From Abiotrophia sp938010525 (lineage in GTDB: Bacteria > Bacillota > Bacilli > Lactobacillales > Aerococcaceae), in the NCBI RefSeq assembly GCF_938010525.1, contig NZ_CALLVK010000024.1, forward strand, positions 62,001 to 126,000: a DNA stretch of 64,000 nucleotides. Reading direction: 5' to 3'. The stretch's first letter is position 1, and every line of letters starts with the position of its first letter. The notes under the pieces are model-generated. The model was not told the origin of the DNA and made no database searches. It saw only the letters and a list, made by a program, of their open reading frames with translations. A program made the position numbers and the translations under genes. Shown piece after piece: positions 62,833 to 64,000 of this stretch.

Positions 62833-64000
62833 TTAAGCCTTTTGGCCTTTTTCACTCTTCCAGAGAGAATAAGACCGCTTGAAGGCATGGATAACCCCTT
62901 TGTCACTAGTTGATAGAACGGTCGCCTGGTAGAAGGTCAGGGCCAACCAGAAGGAAAAGACCATAAAGGCAAAACAGCCAAGTAGGCAAAGAACAATCTC
63001 CAAATTTGACACCGTCTCTGTAGCTAGACGAACCGGCATGACAAATGGAGAAGTAAATGGCACCCAAGAGCCGATGACCACAACAGGTGAATTAGGTTGT
63101 TGGAGACCATAGACGGCAATATAGAAACCAATGATGGTAGTGAAGATGACCGGCTGAATGGACTTTTGGACATCCTCTAGCCGTGTAGCGATGGATCCTA
63201 GCAGAACGGATAGAATCATGTAGGCCAACATCCCCATCAAAGCAAAGACTAGACTTAGACCAAAGCTAGGCAAAATCCCTAGCAAGAGCGGTTTGAATGG
63301 CTCTAGGTAGCTAAAAATACTGGAGACGCCGGTCAAGAAGTAAAAGCCAATCCCCAAGATTAGGTAAATACCAATTTGGGTAGCCATTATCAGTGAAGCA
63401 CCTAGAATCTTACCTAATAAATGTTGTTTGGCAGGAATGGAGGATAGGATAATTTCCATGACCCGGTTGCCCTTCTCCAAGGCCACTTCCTGAGCAAAAA
63501 TTGAACTGTAAGCTAAAATCAACATATAGGATAGCATAATGGCCACAAAGGCAGCCCCCATGCGGGCCATGACTTGAAGGGACCTAGCATCCTCTTCTGA
63601 ATAGGTCCCGTCCTTGCTTTCCTTAAGATTAATCTTACCTATTGTCACCTTACTGGAACGAATGGTGGCAATTTGCTGACCATTTAGGTTAAGACTTTGA
63701 CCTATTTTGCTGAGTTGATAGCGATTGAGGCTTTCAGCCAAATCAGACAAGGTCAGGCTATGGGCGGTAGACTTTTGGTAATAAGTAGCTTGCACGCGCC
63801 CATTGTCTTCTTTGACCACTAAATAGCCGTTAACCCCTTTTTGATTAAGAGATTGGCGAGCACTGGCTTCATCATCATAATAGGCCAACTTATAAGTCAA
63901 ATTATCCTGGGCCAAACTATCTTTTAAGCCCTGATCTTGACTGACAATCGCGATGGTCTCATTGGCATGACTCGATTCATCATTGGCAATAAAGTAGCCG
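62833..64000 (-). CDS. ABC-2 type transporter permease, NatB-like (5' end outside window)
   Basis: The frame is open to the window edge on minus: residues such as GYFIAND and TIAIVSQDQ continue upstream of the TTG at 63915, so the true start lies beyond 64000. The visible 389 codons contain an extracytoplasmic region, then about six membrane helices. VALEKGNRVMEIILSSIPAKQHLLGKILG is typical of NatB/YhaP-type permeases, which work with a separate ATPase to export sodium ions, drugs or peptides. The ATPase gene would be expected just upstream, outside the window. Confidence 0.85.
   Translation of the reverse strand, partial: GYFIANDESSHANETIAIVSQDQGLKDSLAQDNLTYKLAYYDDEASARQSLNQKGVNGYLVVKEDNGRVQATYYQKSTAHSLTLSDLAESLNRYQLSKIGQSLNLNGQQIATIRSSKVTIGKINLKESKDGTYSEEDARSLQVMARMGAAFVAIMLSYMLILAYSSIFAQEVALEKGNRVMEIILSSIPAKQHLLGKILGASLIMATQIGIYLILGIGFYFLTGVSSIFSYLEPFKPLLLGILPSFGLSLVFALMGMLAYMILSVLLGSIATRLEDVQKSIQPVIFTTIIGFYIAVYGLQQPNSPVVVIGSWVPFTSPFVMPVRLATETVSNLEIVLCLLGCFAFMVFSFWLALTFYQATVLSTSDKGVIHAFKRSYSLWKSEKGQKA

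Overview
The window looks like a chromosomal segment of a low-to-mid-GC Gram-positive coccus of the Lactobacillales, most probably of the Aerococcaceae type. The grounds are PolC, YSIRK-type signal peptides with an LPXTG anchor, T-box leaders on hisS and glyQS, RecU-PBP1A, the lexA/ynzC/yneF neighbourhood and the phoH-pgpH-ybeY-dgkA-era-recO order. The genus is an inference and cannot be fixed from sequence reading alone. Almost every gene is on the minus strand; only the PpsR-like gene, lexA and recU-pbp1A are on plus. I saw no tRNA, rRNA, CRISPR array, insertion sequence or prophage.

Layout. 1-4110: end of a surface-glycan cluster, with a flippase, a family 2 glycosyltransferase and a partial gene in which a Wzy-type polymerase runs in frame into a LicD-type phosphotransferase domain. 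4286-10277: phoH-pgpH-ybeY-dgkA-era-recO operon. 10298-12487: MalY/PatB-type PLP lyase, RidA and YqeY. 12529-14286: rpsU, a His-rich Fur-family regulator and a divergent PpsR-type kinase/phosphorylase. 14290-17693: hisS-aspS behind a histidine T-box. 17696-25310: a stretch rich in exported proteins: an SH3/amidase_3 hydrolase (then rpmG), a penicillin-binding-fold serine hydrolase, a secreted protein with two tandem domains, and two paralogous YSIRK/CAP-domain proteins. 25311-25755 is AT-rich and apparently non-coding.

25785-33192: polC, rseP, cdsA, uppS. 33203-36003: YitT, a YbjN-like protein, YneF, DUF896/YnzC, and lexA with an SOS box over its promoter. 36010-47580: a long run of closely spaced genes (glyQ-glyS-obg-acyltransferase-rnz-SDR-LapA-like-recJ-apt) with a glycine T-box at its head. 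47605-55318: tig, then clpX-engB-MFS-dnaG-rpoD. 55391-57861: CcdA, a thioredoxin-like lipoprotein and MsrA-MsrB, an extracytoplasmic methionine sulfoxide repair system. 57997-61336: recU-pbp1A. 61343-64000: a large lipoprotein and the C-terminal part of an ABC-2 permease that leaves the window.

Most of the content is core housekeeping. The points most worth a second look are the polymerase-LicD fusion, the CAP-protein pair of which one lacks a recognisable sortase motif, an OatA-like protein whose membrane-domain catalytic histidine position holds tyrosine, the histidine-rich Fur homologue, and the AT-rich gap with an orphan Shine-Dalgarno sequence. Many start codons were moved downstream from the longest open frame because a Shine-Dalgarno sequence at proper spacing supports the shorter form.
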